From the NCBI GenBank assembly GCA_945897395.1, contig CAMDFE010000126.1, positions 1 to 5,369 on the forward strand: a stretch of 5,369 nucleotides of DNA. Direction: 5' to 3'. How positions within the stretch are numbered: the stretch's first letter is position 1; every line of letters begins with the position of its first letter. Both the position numbers and the translations under genes were made by a program. Origin of the DNA: Chryseobacterium gleum (lineage in GTDB: Bacteria; Bacteroidota; Bacteroidia; Flavobacteriales_D; Sanyastnellaceae). This document shows, piece by piece, positions 1-5,369 of the stretch. Below the pieces are notes generated by a model that searched no databases, had not been told where the DNA came from, and saw only the letters and a list, made by a program, of their open reading frames with translations.

Positions 1-1572
1 TTCAGAAACATCCTCTTCAATACTTCTATATAGCATTTTATGTTCGAAGAATAAAACTGGATTTGGATCTTCAAAGGATTGACACAACAAGCCTTTGGCG
101 TCGGAAGGAAAAGCAGGATAAGCAATCTTCAAACCTGGTGTATGGAAGAACCAAGCTTCATTACTTTGACTGTGGAATGGTCCCGCTGCTGCGCCACCAC
201 CTGTTGGCATGCGCACAACAACGTCTGCGTTTTCCGCCCAACGATAATGGAGCTTCGCCAAATTATTTACAATCTGATTGAATCCACAAGTCACGAAATC
301 TGCGAATTGCATTTCCACCATGGCCTTGTAACCTTTCATGCTCAACCCCAATCCTGCGCCTACAATAGCTGACTCACACAAAGGCGTATTGCGAACACGA
401 CCTTTACCGAATTCCTCAAGGAATCCTTCGGTTACTTTAAATACTCCTCCGTATTCCGCAATGTCTTGTCCCATTAAAACCAAACGTTCGTGCTTGCGCA
501 TGCTTTCGCGCAGTCCGTCTTGAATGGCATCTATGAATCTCATTTTCTTTTTGGTTGAAGACGCCGGGATTTCGGCGTTTGAAAACGGAGCGAACAAATC
601 TTCAAATTCCTCTTCCTCATTGACTTCAATATCGGGTTCTGCGTAGGCCGCTTTTAAATTCGTGTTGATTTTATTTTTCAACTTTAAATTCATTTCCTCT
701 ACATCGGCTTGAGTAATTAATTTCTCTTCCAATAAAAACTGCTCATACATCGCAACGGGGTCTTTCTTCGACCATTCGTCTATCATTCCTTCTGGATAAT
801 ACTTCGTTCCACTCGCCTCTTCGTGTCCGCGAACGCGGAAAGTCATGCACTCTAAAATAATAGGACGTGGATTCTTACGTATGCTTTCAGCAATCTTTTT
901 AACCGTTGAATAAACTTCAAGAATATTGTTTCCGTCTATTTGAATGGCATCTTCTTTCGGCATTCCATATCCGATTGCTTTATCTATAAACTGCTTGCAG
1001 CGAAATTGCTCACGACTTGGCGTAGACAAACCCCATGCGTTATTCTCAATACAAAAGATAACCGGCAGATCCCAAACGGTTGCCACATTCAATGCTTCAT
1101 GAAAATCTCCTTCGCTTGCACCACCGTCTCCACTGAATACTATTGTTGCTTTTTCAGAGCCTTCCAATTTATTAGCTAGCGCTATTCCGTCTGCAATGCC
1201 CAGTTGTGGACCCAAATGAGAAATCATTCCAACAACATGGTGCTTCTTCGTTCCGAAGTGAAACGAACGATCGCGCCCTTTTGTGAATCCGTCTTTCTTT
1301 CCTTGAAATTGAAGGAATAGTTGTTTTAAATCTAAATTTCTAGAAGTGAAGATTCCCAAATTGCGGTGCATGGGTAAAATAAATTCATCATCATCCATTG
1401 CCATTCCTACACCCACGGAAATTGCTTCTTGTCCGTAGGAAGAGAACCATTTCGAGATCTTCCCCAAACGCAATTGACTTAGCATCTTATCCTCGATTAA
1501 ACGGGGCAATTTAATTGCTTCGTACAATGCCAATAATTCTTCCTTCGAAATGTCCTTTTTATTGAATTTCAT
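1..1572 (-). CDS. Fused E1 alpha/beta subunit of a 2-oxoacid dehydrogenase complex, probably branched-chain; C-terminus cut by window edge
   Basis: Thiamine-diphosphate E1 enzymes decarboxylate 2-oxoacids and pass the acyl group to the lipoyl domain of E2; branched-chain members act in Val/Leu/Ile breakdown in the cytoplasm. The minus-strand frame is open from ATG 1572-1570 to base 1 (524 codons, no stop). The alpha part (about 1-335) has a DRSFHFG/ISHLG core, the ThDP motif G148-D149-G150 ending at N177-N178, and a phosphorylation-loop-like segment FRVRGHEEASG with H250. After an acidic linker, the beta part starts near M344 (MRFIDAIQDGLRES), with the cofactor-contacting Glu at E400 (CESAIVG) and H467 in FHSQS. 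About 140 residues of the beta C-terminal transketolase domain should lie beyond the edge, as such fusions are usually near 660 residues. The start is the first ATG, followed directly by KFNKKDISKEELLALYEA, with no Shine-Dalgarno. Branched-chain over pyruvate specificity is inferred from the fusion and from family resemblance; acetoin or pyruvate use cannot be excluded. Confidence 0.93.
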   Translation of the reverse strand, partial: MKFNKKDISKEELLALYEAIKLPRLIEDKMLSQLRLGKISKWFSSYGQEAISVGVGMAMDDDEFILPMHRNLGIFTSRNLDLKQLFLQFQGKKDGFTKGRDRSFHFGTKKHHVVGMISHLGPQLGIADGIALANKLEGSEKATIVFSGDGGASEGDFHEALNVATVWDLPVIFCIENNAWGLSTPSREQFRCKQFIDKAIGYGMPKEDAIQIDGNNILEVYSTVKKIAESIRKNPRPIILECMTFRVRGHEEASGTKYYPEGMIDEWSKKDPVAMYEQFLLEEKLITQADVEEMNLKLKNKINTNLKAAYAEPDIEVNEEEEFEDLFAPFSNAEIPASSTKKKMRFIDAIQDGLRESMRKHERLVLMGQDIAEYGGVFKVTEGFLEEFGKGRVRNTPLCESAIVGAGLGLSMKGYKAMVEMQFADFVTCGFNQIVNNLAKLHYRWAENADVVVRMPTGGGAAAGPFHSQSNEAWFFHTPGLKIAYPAFPSDAKGLLCQSFEDPNPVLFFEHKMLYRSIEEDVSE

Positions 1573-1711
1573 ATTGCTCGAATTGAGCCGCTAAAGTAAT
1601 CCGAATGCGGCACCCTTAAAATTTTCTTCACATTTTTTAACATTCTGTTAGGATTTAAATTTAAATTAGCGCGATATTTTCGCACACATTAATAAATACA
1701 AAGTTGTTTTT
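1573..1711. promoter_or_regulatory. Divergent intergenic region between the E1 gene and the AT-hook gene
   Basis: These 139 bp must hold the promoters of both divergent genes. The DNA is very A/T-rich from about 1615 onward. On the plus strand the best match to the Bacteroidota -7 element (TAnnTTTG) is TATTTTCG at 1675-1682, one mismatch, about 30 bp before the AT-hook ATG, but no TTG lies at the right distance upstream. On the minus strand CAACTTTG (1706-1699) is also one mismatch off and likewise lacks a -33 partner; it would give the E1 mRNA a leader of roughly 120 nt. Neither start has a Shine-Dalgarno sequence. The function as a promoter region is certain from layout; the exact elements are guesses. 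Confidence 0.5.
1653..1666. repeat. Perfect 14-bp A/T palindrome in the divergent promoter region
   Basis: ATTTAAATTTAAAT reads the same on both strands and can be seen as two overlapping ATTTAAAT palindromes. It lies 46 bp before the AT-hook gene start and 81 bp before the E1 gene start. Its place suits an operator, and its A/T narrow-groove character suits AT-hook binding, but both are inference. In DNA this A/T-rich, a palindrome of this length can arise by chance. Confidence 0.35.
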
Positions 1712-2101
1712 ATGAAACTATTAAACGAAATTAAACAAGAAATTGCGCGCCGCGAGAAAGAACTAAATTCATTGGTAGACGCTGCAAATCTTATTGCTTC
1801 ACTTCAAAGCGGTAGAGGCAGAAAGGTTAAAATCACAAGTAAAATTGCTTCTATCTTAAGCAAAGCTGGCACATCAAAATCATCAGCAAGCTCGGAGCGT
1901 CGCGGTCGTCCAAAAGGATCTAAAAACAAACCAGGTGCAAAGAAAACAGGACCGAAAAAAGAGACTGTTGTATCGGCAGCGGTAACACCAGCAACTCCTG
2001 CGGCTCCTAAAGTTTTGAAAAAGCGCGGAAGAAAGCCAGGTTCAGTAAAAGCTAAAGTTGCTAAGACTGCAAAAGCAGGAAAAGCGGTGAAAGCCTTATA
2101 A
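1712..2101 (+). CDS. Small basic AT-hook protein, putative nucleoid-associated DNA-binding protein
   Basis: The 129-residue protein probably binds the minor groove of A/T-rich DNA and helps shape or regulate the nucleoid; no specific family name is recognised. Residues 1-32 are a charged, heptad-like helix (LLNEIKQEIARREKELNSLV) that could dimerise. The rest is low-complexity and basic: 25 Lys and 9 Arg against 7 acidic residues overall, only two of them (E62, E84) after residue 34. Two AT-hook cores are clear, RGRPKG at 64-69 and RGRKPG at 105-110; GRGRK at 34-38 is a degenerate third. A Pro/Ala linker (88-99) separates the two good hooks, and the tail is an Ala/Lys run resembling histone H1-like proteins. 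The architecture (helix, then hooks) recalls H-NS-type and H1-like bacterial proteins without clear homology. The ATG is the first in frame and lacks a Shine-Dalgarno. It is followed 41 bp later by the COG2509-type gene on the same strand, so co-transcription is possible. Confidence 0.85.
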   Translation: MKLLNEIKQEIARREKELNSLVDAANLIASLQSGRGRKVKITSKIASILSKAGTSKSSASSERRGRPKGSKNKPGAKKTGPKKETVVSAAVTPATPAAPKVLKKRGRKPGSVKAKVAKTAKAGKAVKAL

Positions 2102-2142
2102 TATTTTTTTTATCATCTTTTTTGGTTGAATAGACCAACAGT
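2102..2142 (+). other. Short gap between AT-hook and FAD dehydrogenase genes, with T-tract and weak hairpin
   Basis: The 41 bp start with a T-run just after the stop codon, with no GC-rich stem in front of it, so it is not a convincing intrinsic terminator. A 5-bp inverted repeat TTGGT (2122-2126) / ACCAA (2134-2138), extendable by one G-U pair, sits 4 bp before the next ATG and could form a weak leader hairpin. No T-tract follows it, and no Shine-Dalgarno precedes the start. Read-through from the upstream gene therefore looks possible. Confidence 0.3.
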
Positions 2143-3702
2143 ATGAACACTATTGAACTTCAAGTAAGTCCTGCCCAATCGGCCGACTTCAATTATTTAG
2201 AGGAGAAAATTCAATTCACGTTGAATTTATCTCCTCTTTCTTTTAAATGGCGTATCGACAAAAAATCAATCGACGCACGGAAGCGAACAGCAATTGTCCT
2301 TCTTCGAATTTCGGTCATTGCTGCGAATGAAGAATTCCCTTCAGTGCACCAAAGAGAATTCAAACAAGAATTAAAAGGTTCTGCTATAATTATTGGAGCG
2401 GGGCCTGCAGGATTGTTTGCCGCATTAAGATTGCTTGAATTGGGTGTTAAACCCATTATTCTTGAAAGAGGAAAAGATGTTCGTGCGCGGAGACGCGATC
2501 TCGTTGAAATTACGCGTAACGGAATTGTGAACGAAGATTCCAATTATTGCTACGGGGAAGGCGGTGCTGGAACATATAGCGACGGGAAGCTTTACACACG
2601 AAGCACCAAAAAAGGAAGCGTGGTTCGCATCTTAGAAACGTTGGTTCAATTTGGAGCGAACGAAAATATTCTAACTGAAAGTCATCCGCATGTAGGGACA
2701 AATAAACTTCCACAAATTATTGCCAACATGCGTGATAGCATCTTGGCGAATGGCGGAGAAATTCATTTTGAAGAAAGAGTCATTGATTTCAAATTAGGAA
2801 ATGACGTTATACAGGAGGTAAAAACAGCCAAGGGAAATTCTTTTCAAGCCGACAGTATTTTGCTCGCAACTGGACATAGCGCGCGAGACATCTTCGAACT
2901 GCTCCATGCAAAGAACATTGCACTCGAAGCAAAGCCTTTCGCCATAGGTGTTCGAATTGAACACGACCAACGAACAATTGATAAACTTCAATACAAGTGC
3001 GACGACCGTGGAGAATTTCTTCCTCCAGCGAGTTACTCCGTTGTTACGCAAATAAATGATCGCGGAGTGTATTCGTTTTGCATGTGCCCTGGCGGAATTA
3101 TAGCACCCTGTGCAACTTCGCAGGAAGAAATTGTAACCAACGGATGGTCGCCAAGCAAGCGTAACAATCCCTGGGCTAACTCAGGCATTGTGGTTGAAGT
3201 GAAGTTGAGCGATCTAGAAAATCTAAATTATTCCGGGCCTCTTGCTGGAATGCATCTTCAACAAGCCATTGAAAAGAAAGCCTATGAGTTGGGAGGTTCC
3301 AATCAATTCGCTCCCGCGCAACGCGCGACAGATTTTATCTACAATAAGAAAAGCACCACTCTTCCAGACACTTCTTACAGTCCAGGAATAACATCAACAA
3401 ACCTTAGAGATTTATTCCCGAAATTTATTTCGGAGTGTTTAATCGGTGCGCTTCAACATTTCAATACTAAGATGCCGAATTTCTCGGGACCGAATGCGTT
3501 GTTATTGGCTCCTGAAACACGCACATCTTCCCCAGTGAGGATTCCTCGCGACAAAGAGTTGTTTAATCATCCTGAAATAAAAAATCTATTTCCTTGCGGT
3601 GAAGGTGCCGGTTATGCCGGCGGAATTGTATCTGCTGCAATAGACGGAGAGCGCTGCGCAGATGCTATTTCAGAATTTATTTCGAAAAAGAAGAATCTAT
3701 AA
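2143..3702 (+). CDS. FAD-dependent dehydrogenase of the COG2509 type, substrate unknown
   Basis: A cytoplasmic flavoprotein of 519 residues, the usual full length for this widespread but functionally unassigned family. Residues 1-75 form the typical N-terminal extension, with the family signature KKSIDARKR at 40-48. The FAD-binding Rossmann motif GAGPAG is at 85-90, with the ribose-binding acidic end of strand two at E108-R109-G110. Then come the GEGGAGTYSDGKL block (138-150), the second dinucleotide segment ATGHSARD (242-249), a CMCPGG motif (313-318), ETRTSSPVRI (458-467), and the C-terminal FAD-closing segment GEGAGYAGGIVSAAIDG (486-502). All landmarks are intact. No signal peptide or membrane segment is visible. 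The start is the first ATG and gives the expected N-terminal domain. It lies 41 bp after the AT-hook gene and its last 26 bp overlap the convergent oxidoreductase gene. Family assignment is confident; the reaction is unknown, and redox chemistry on a small molecule is only inferred from the fold. Confidence 0.93.
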   Translation: MNTIELQVSPAQSADFNYLEEKIQFTLNLSPLSFKWRIDKKSIDARKRTAIVLLRISVIAANEEFPSVHQREFKQELKGSAIIIGAGPAGLFAALRLLELGVKPIILERGKDVRARRRDLVEITRNGIVNEDSNYCYGEGGAGTYSDGKLYTRSTKKGSVVRILETLVQFGANENILTESHPHVGTNKLPQIIANMRDSILANGGEIHFEERVIDFKLGNDVIQEVKTAKGNSFQADSILLATGHSARDIFELLHAKNIALEAKPFAIGVRIEHDQRTIDKLQYKCDDRGEFLPPASYSVVTQINDRGVYSFCMCPGGIIAPCATSQEEIVTNGWSPSKRNNPWANSGIVVEVKLSDLENLNYSGPLAGMHLQQAIEKKAYELGGSNQFAPAQRATDFIYNKKSTTLPDTSYSPGITSTNLRDLFPKFISECLIGALQHFNTKMPNFSGPNALLLAPETRTSSPVRIPRDKELFNHPEIKNLFPCGEGAGYAGGIVSAAIDGERCADAISEFISKKKNL

Positions 3703-4813
3703 GTCCGGCTAATTCTTCGCCAATAAGCGAACCAATGGCCACTCCTATTCCTCCGAGGCAGGTGCCGACAAATACATTTTTTTCCACTTCCCTTACAATA
3801 GGACGCTCATCTTTCCCCACCCCTAAAATACCACTCCAAGCCAAATCAATTTCTATTTTAGAAGTCGTGTGTATTTTATGTTGAAGGAAATTTGCAAGCG
3901 CACTTACAACTTCTTCCGTGTTGCCTTGAAGGCTTGTGGACTCTGTATTTGGAAATAAATGACGCATTCCGCCCATTAAGATTCTTCCATCTATATTCCG
4001 AAAATAATTGAATCCTTCTTGATGATGAAAAGTTCCGTCTAATTTTAAATCGGGAATGGGTTTCGTGACTATTACTTGATTTCGCTTTGAAGTCATCTGA
4101 AGCTCTACAAACAAATTAGCATGAAAAGAACTTGTGCAAAATGCCAGTCTCTTCGCCATCCAATTTCCAACAGTAGTATTCACTTGCAATTCACTTCCAC
4201 TCGAATGAAATCCGATAACTTCAACCCCATTGAACAGCTGAACACCTATGTTCAATGCTCTTTCACGCATAGCACGAAGTCTTGCGCCGGTGTCTAATCC
4301 GCCTTCGTATTTATTCGAAATAACACCAATTAAATTTCTTATTCCTTGAAATTCATTGACGTTAATAACGGTGTAGGGGCGTATTCCCAAGGCTCTTTCA
4401 AAGGCTTCATTGAATTGATCAACGTATTTGGAACACTTATTAAAACTCACTGAATCTTCATCAAAAAACAATTCGTTCCCACCGTTCCATTCAAGCTTCA
4501 ATACATCTTCAGAATAATCACTCACCAATTTTTCAATCCCCCGAAATCGTTTAATCCCGAGGCTTACAACTTCCTCAAACGACATGTCTTTCATGTCATC
4601 GACAAATTCAGAAACGCTTCCAAAGCAAGCGAATCCTGCATTCTTTGAACTGGCTCCATCGCTTAACCAACCTCGTTCTAACACTCCGATTTTTAAATCG
4701 GGATTTTTACTCTTCAATTCTATAGCCGTCGAAAGACCAGTAATTCCTGCACCTACAACGAGCACATCGTAGCCCTCTAAAAACGTCTCTCTTTCCCAAT
4801 AACTCGTATTCAT
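3677..4813 (-). CDS. FAD-dependent oxidoreductase of the D-amino-acid oxidase (DAO) fold, amine/amino-acid oxidase-like
   Basis: Members oxidise amines, amino acids or hydroxy acids using FAD; relatives include glycine/sarcosine oxidases and gamma-glutamylputrescine oxidase. Counted from the ATG at 4813, the protein has 378 residues, normal for the family. The N-terminal Rossmann motif GAGITG is at 21-26, the acidic end of strand two at E46-R47-G48, and the flavin-contacting block GASSKNAGF at 53-61. The substrate-domain strands include YFRNIDGRILMGGMR (270-284), and the C-terminal FAD motif runs through WSGILGVGKDERPIV (326-340) to TCLGGIGVAIGSLIGEELAG (351-370). The frame also has an ATG at 4849, but the extra 12 residues (MCDPRFFLQICF) precede the usual N-terminus and look like untranslated leader, so I prefer 4813. 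No signal peptide is visible. It converges with the COG2509-type gene and is divergent from the exported-protein gene. The substrate cannot be named from sequence alone. Confidence 0.9.
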   Translation of the reverse strand: MNTSYWERETFLEGYDVLVVGAGITGLSTAIELKSKNPDLKIGVLERGWLSDGASSKNAGFACFGSVSEFVDDMKDMSFEEVVSLGIKRFRGIEKLVSDYSEDVLKLEWNGGNELFFDEDSVSFNKCSKYVDQFNEAFERALGIRPYTVINVNEFQGIRNLIGVISNKYEGGLDTGARLRAMRERALNIGVQLFNGVEVIGFHSSGSELQVNTTVGNWMAKRLAFCTSSFHANLFVELQMTSKRNQVIVTKPIPDLKLDGTFHHQEGFNYFRNIDGRILMGGMRHLFPNTESTSLQGNTEEVVSALANFLQHKIHTTSKIEIDLAWSGILGVGKDERPIVREVEKNVFVGTCLGGIGVAIGSLIGEELAGLIDSSFSK

Positions 4814-4925
4814 AAAACAAATCTGCAAAAAAAATCGCGGGTCACACAATAAAAAATAATTTACTGAAGGGCAATTAATAAAAAATAAATAGCGTTACTA
4901 AGAAGAACCACTAAAGCCCAACGCT
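4814..4925. promoter_or_regulatory. Divergent intergenic region between the DAO-type oxidoreductase and the exported-protein gene
   Basis: The 112 bp must carry promoters for both divergent genes. It is extremely A-rich on the plus strand. I found no good TTG/TAnnTTTG pair in either direction and no Shine-Dalgarno near either start, although an AAGAAG lies 20 bp before the plus-strand ATG. It holds two notable repeats, annotated separately: a 12-bp direct repeat and an inverted repeat ending in the start codon at 4926. Confidence 0.45.
4848..4888. repeat. Exact 12-bp direct repeat AATAAAAAATAA, two copies 29 bp apart
   Basis: Copies lie at 4848-4859 and 4877-4888, start-to-start distance 29 bp (nearly three helical turns), inside the divergent promoter region. 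The same-face spacing would suit a pair of binding sites, for example for an A/T-preferring protein such as the AT-hook protein encoded at 1712. The low complexity makes coincidence a strong alternative. Confidence 0.3.
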
Positions 4926-4927
4926 AT
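4889..4927 (+). promoter_or_regulatory. 8-bp inverted repeat that includes part of the start codon; possible leader hairpin
   Basis: ATAGCGTT (4889-4896) is the exact reverse complement of AACGCTAT (4920-4927), with a 23-nt purine-rich loop. The right arm covers the first two bases of the ATG at 4926. In the mRNA this stem would place the AAGAAG segment in the loop and the start codon in the stem, so it could dampen initiation. A role is inference; the stem is short and the loop long. Confidence 0.3.
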
Positions 4928-5369
4928 GAAAAAATTAATTGCTGTTTTATTTTGCGCTGGTTACTTCCTGACCGCTCAAGCAAATTCAACTATTGTCATT
5001 GAATTTGAAAAGGACTCTGAGAAATTCAACGAAGCCACCATTCGCGCGTTATCAGTCTACGCCGAAGAACTTTATTTAGCCAAAGGCATTAAAGTCACAT
5101 TGCAAGAACCAAATAGGAATGCAGATGCGAAAAAACAGGCGCTGTTTTACAAGAGAGAAAAAGAACTAAGAGAGTACTTCAAGGAAGAACATTTAAACTT
5201 CGACCGCATCTCATTTAATTATGAGCAGGAAGGGAAAAAGAAAGCTCCTGTAATTTCAGTTGAAATTGTTCCACACGCTGTAGTTGCCGAGATCATCCGT
5301 CCAGACAGCACTTTCACAAACAAAAACGATATTTCTATTACCTGCGGATACAACGACCTTGAATTAGCA
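4926..5369 (+). CDS. Exported protein with a degenerate OmpA-like domain; C-terminus cut by window edge
   Basis: The frame is open from ATG 4926 to the last base (148 codons). Residues 1-19 form a Sec signal peptide: KK, a hydrophobic core, and a TAQA cleavage site before N20. C10 is not in a lipobox context, so a lipoprotein is unlikely. The mature start (about 22-115) follows the beta-alpha-beta-alpha-beta pattern of the OmpA/MotB peptidoglycan-binding domain: IVIEFEKDSEKF, then helix ATIRALSVYAEELYLAKG, strand IKVTLQ, helix LFYKREKELREYFKEEHL, the NFDRISFNYE turn-strand and a last strand PVISVEIV. R77 aligns with the conserved Arg of the LSxxRA motif, but the GHTD segment with its Asp is replaced by EPNRNADAKK and is shorter. 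The protein is therefore likely periplasmic or outer-membrane associated, with peptidoglycan binding doubtful. Residues 116-148 are a new segment I do not recognise. The fold call is by eye; signal peptide and reading frame are firm. Confidence 0.75.
   Translation, partial: MKKLIAVLFCAGYFLTAQANSTIVIEFEKDSEKFNEATIRALSVYAEELYLAKGIKVTLQEPNRNADAKKQALFYKREKELREYFKEEHLNFDRISFNYEQEGKKKAPVISVEIVPHAVVAEIIRPDSTFTNKNDISITCGYNDLELA

Noticed and set aside
63..523. Plus-strand open frames at 63-281, 79-372 and 338-523
   Set aside because: They lie entirely opposite the E1 coding sequence, whose translation matches the family throughout; their own translations show no domain-like pattern.
940..1179. Plus-strand open frame of 79 codons
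   Set aside because: It is antisense to the ThDP-binding core of the E1 gene and has no recognisable protein features.
1675..1682. TATTTTCG as a confident Bacteroidota -7 promoter element
   Set aside because: It is one base off the TAnnTTTG consensus and no TTG/TTTG lies about 19 bp upstream, so it is noted only as a candidate.
2102..2138. Intrinsic terminator after the AT-hook gene
   Set aside because: The T-tract comes before the inverted repeat rather than after it, and the stem is only 5-6 bp, so the order and strength are wrong for a terminator on the plus strand.
2211..3051. Minus-strand open frames at 2211-2543, 2510-2713 and 2794-3051
   Set aside because: They are antisense to the well-supported COG2509-type gene and have unusual, low-plausibility compositions.
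4584..4772. Plus-strand open frame of 62 codons
   Set aside because: It is antisense to the FAD-binding domain of the DAO-type oxidoreductase.
4814..4849. Upstream in-frame ATG at 4849 as start of the DAO-type oxidoreductase
   Set aside because: The added 12 residues precede the normal family N-terminus, do not look like a signal peptide, and would use up much of the divergent promoter region. The ATG at 4813 places the Rossmann motif at the usual distance.

Overview
The window looks like an ordinary chromosomal stretch from a member of the Bacteroidota. The evidence is moderately AT-rich DNA with very A/T-rich gaps between genes, starts without Shine-Dalgarno sequences, a fused alpha/beta 2-oxoacid dehydrogenase E1 gene of the type common in that phylum, and a small AT-hook protein. 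Five protein genes fill almost all of it. I saw no tRNA, rRNA, CRISPR array, insertion sequence or phage gene, and no stretch over 300 bases lacks a gene.

Layout: (1) Positions 1-1572, minus strand, hold the N-terminal 524 residues of a fused E1 alpha/beta subunit of a 2-oxoacid dehydrogenase complex, most likely branched-chain; the gene runs off the left edge. (2) A 139-bp divergent gap carries a perfect 14-bp A/T palindrome. (3) Positions 1712-2101, plus strand, encode a 129-residue, very basic protein with AT-hooks, probably a nucleoid protein. (4) After 41 bp, 2143-3702 on the plus strand encodes a 519-residue FAD-dependent dehydrogenase of the uncharacterised COG2509 type. (5) Its 3' end overlaps by 26 bp the 3' end of a convergent minus-strand gene (3677-4813), a D-amino-acid-oxidase-fold FAD oxidoreductase. 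(6) A 112-bp divergent gap holds a 12-bp A/T direct repeat and an 8-bp inverted repeat that reaches into the next start codon. (7) Positions 4926-5369, plus strand, hold the first 148 residues of an exported protein. Its mature N-terminus follows the OmpA C-terminal fold but seems to lack the usual peptidoglycan-binding aspartate.

The genes do not form an obvious pathway. Transcription units are mostly divergent or convergent. Only the AT-hook gene and the COG2509 gene could share a transcript. The two neighbouring flavoproteins come from different families and face each other, so a shared job is not implied. I found no convincing new multi-gene system. The items most worth a second look are the AT-hook protein with its palindromic upstream region, the degenerate OmpA-like domain, and the inverted repeat at that gene's start codon.
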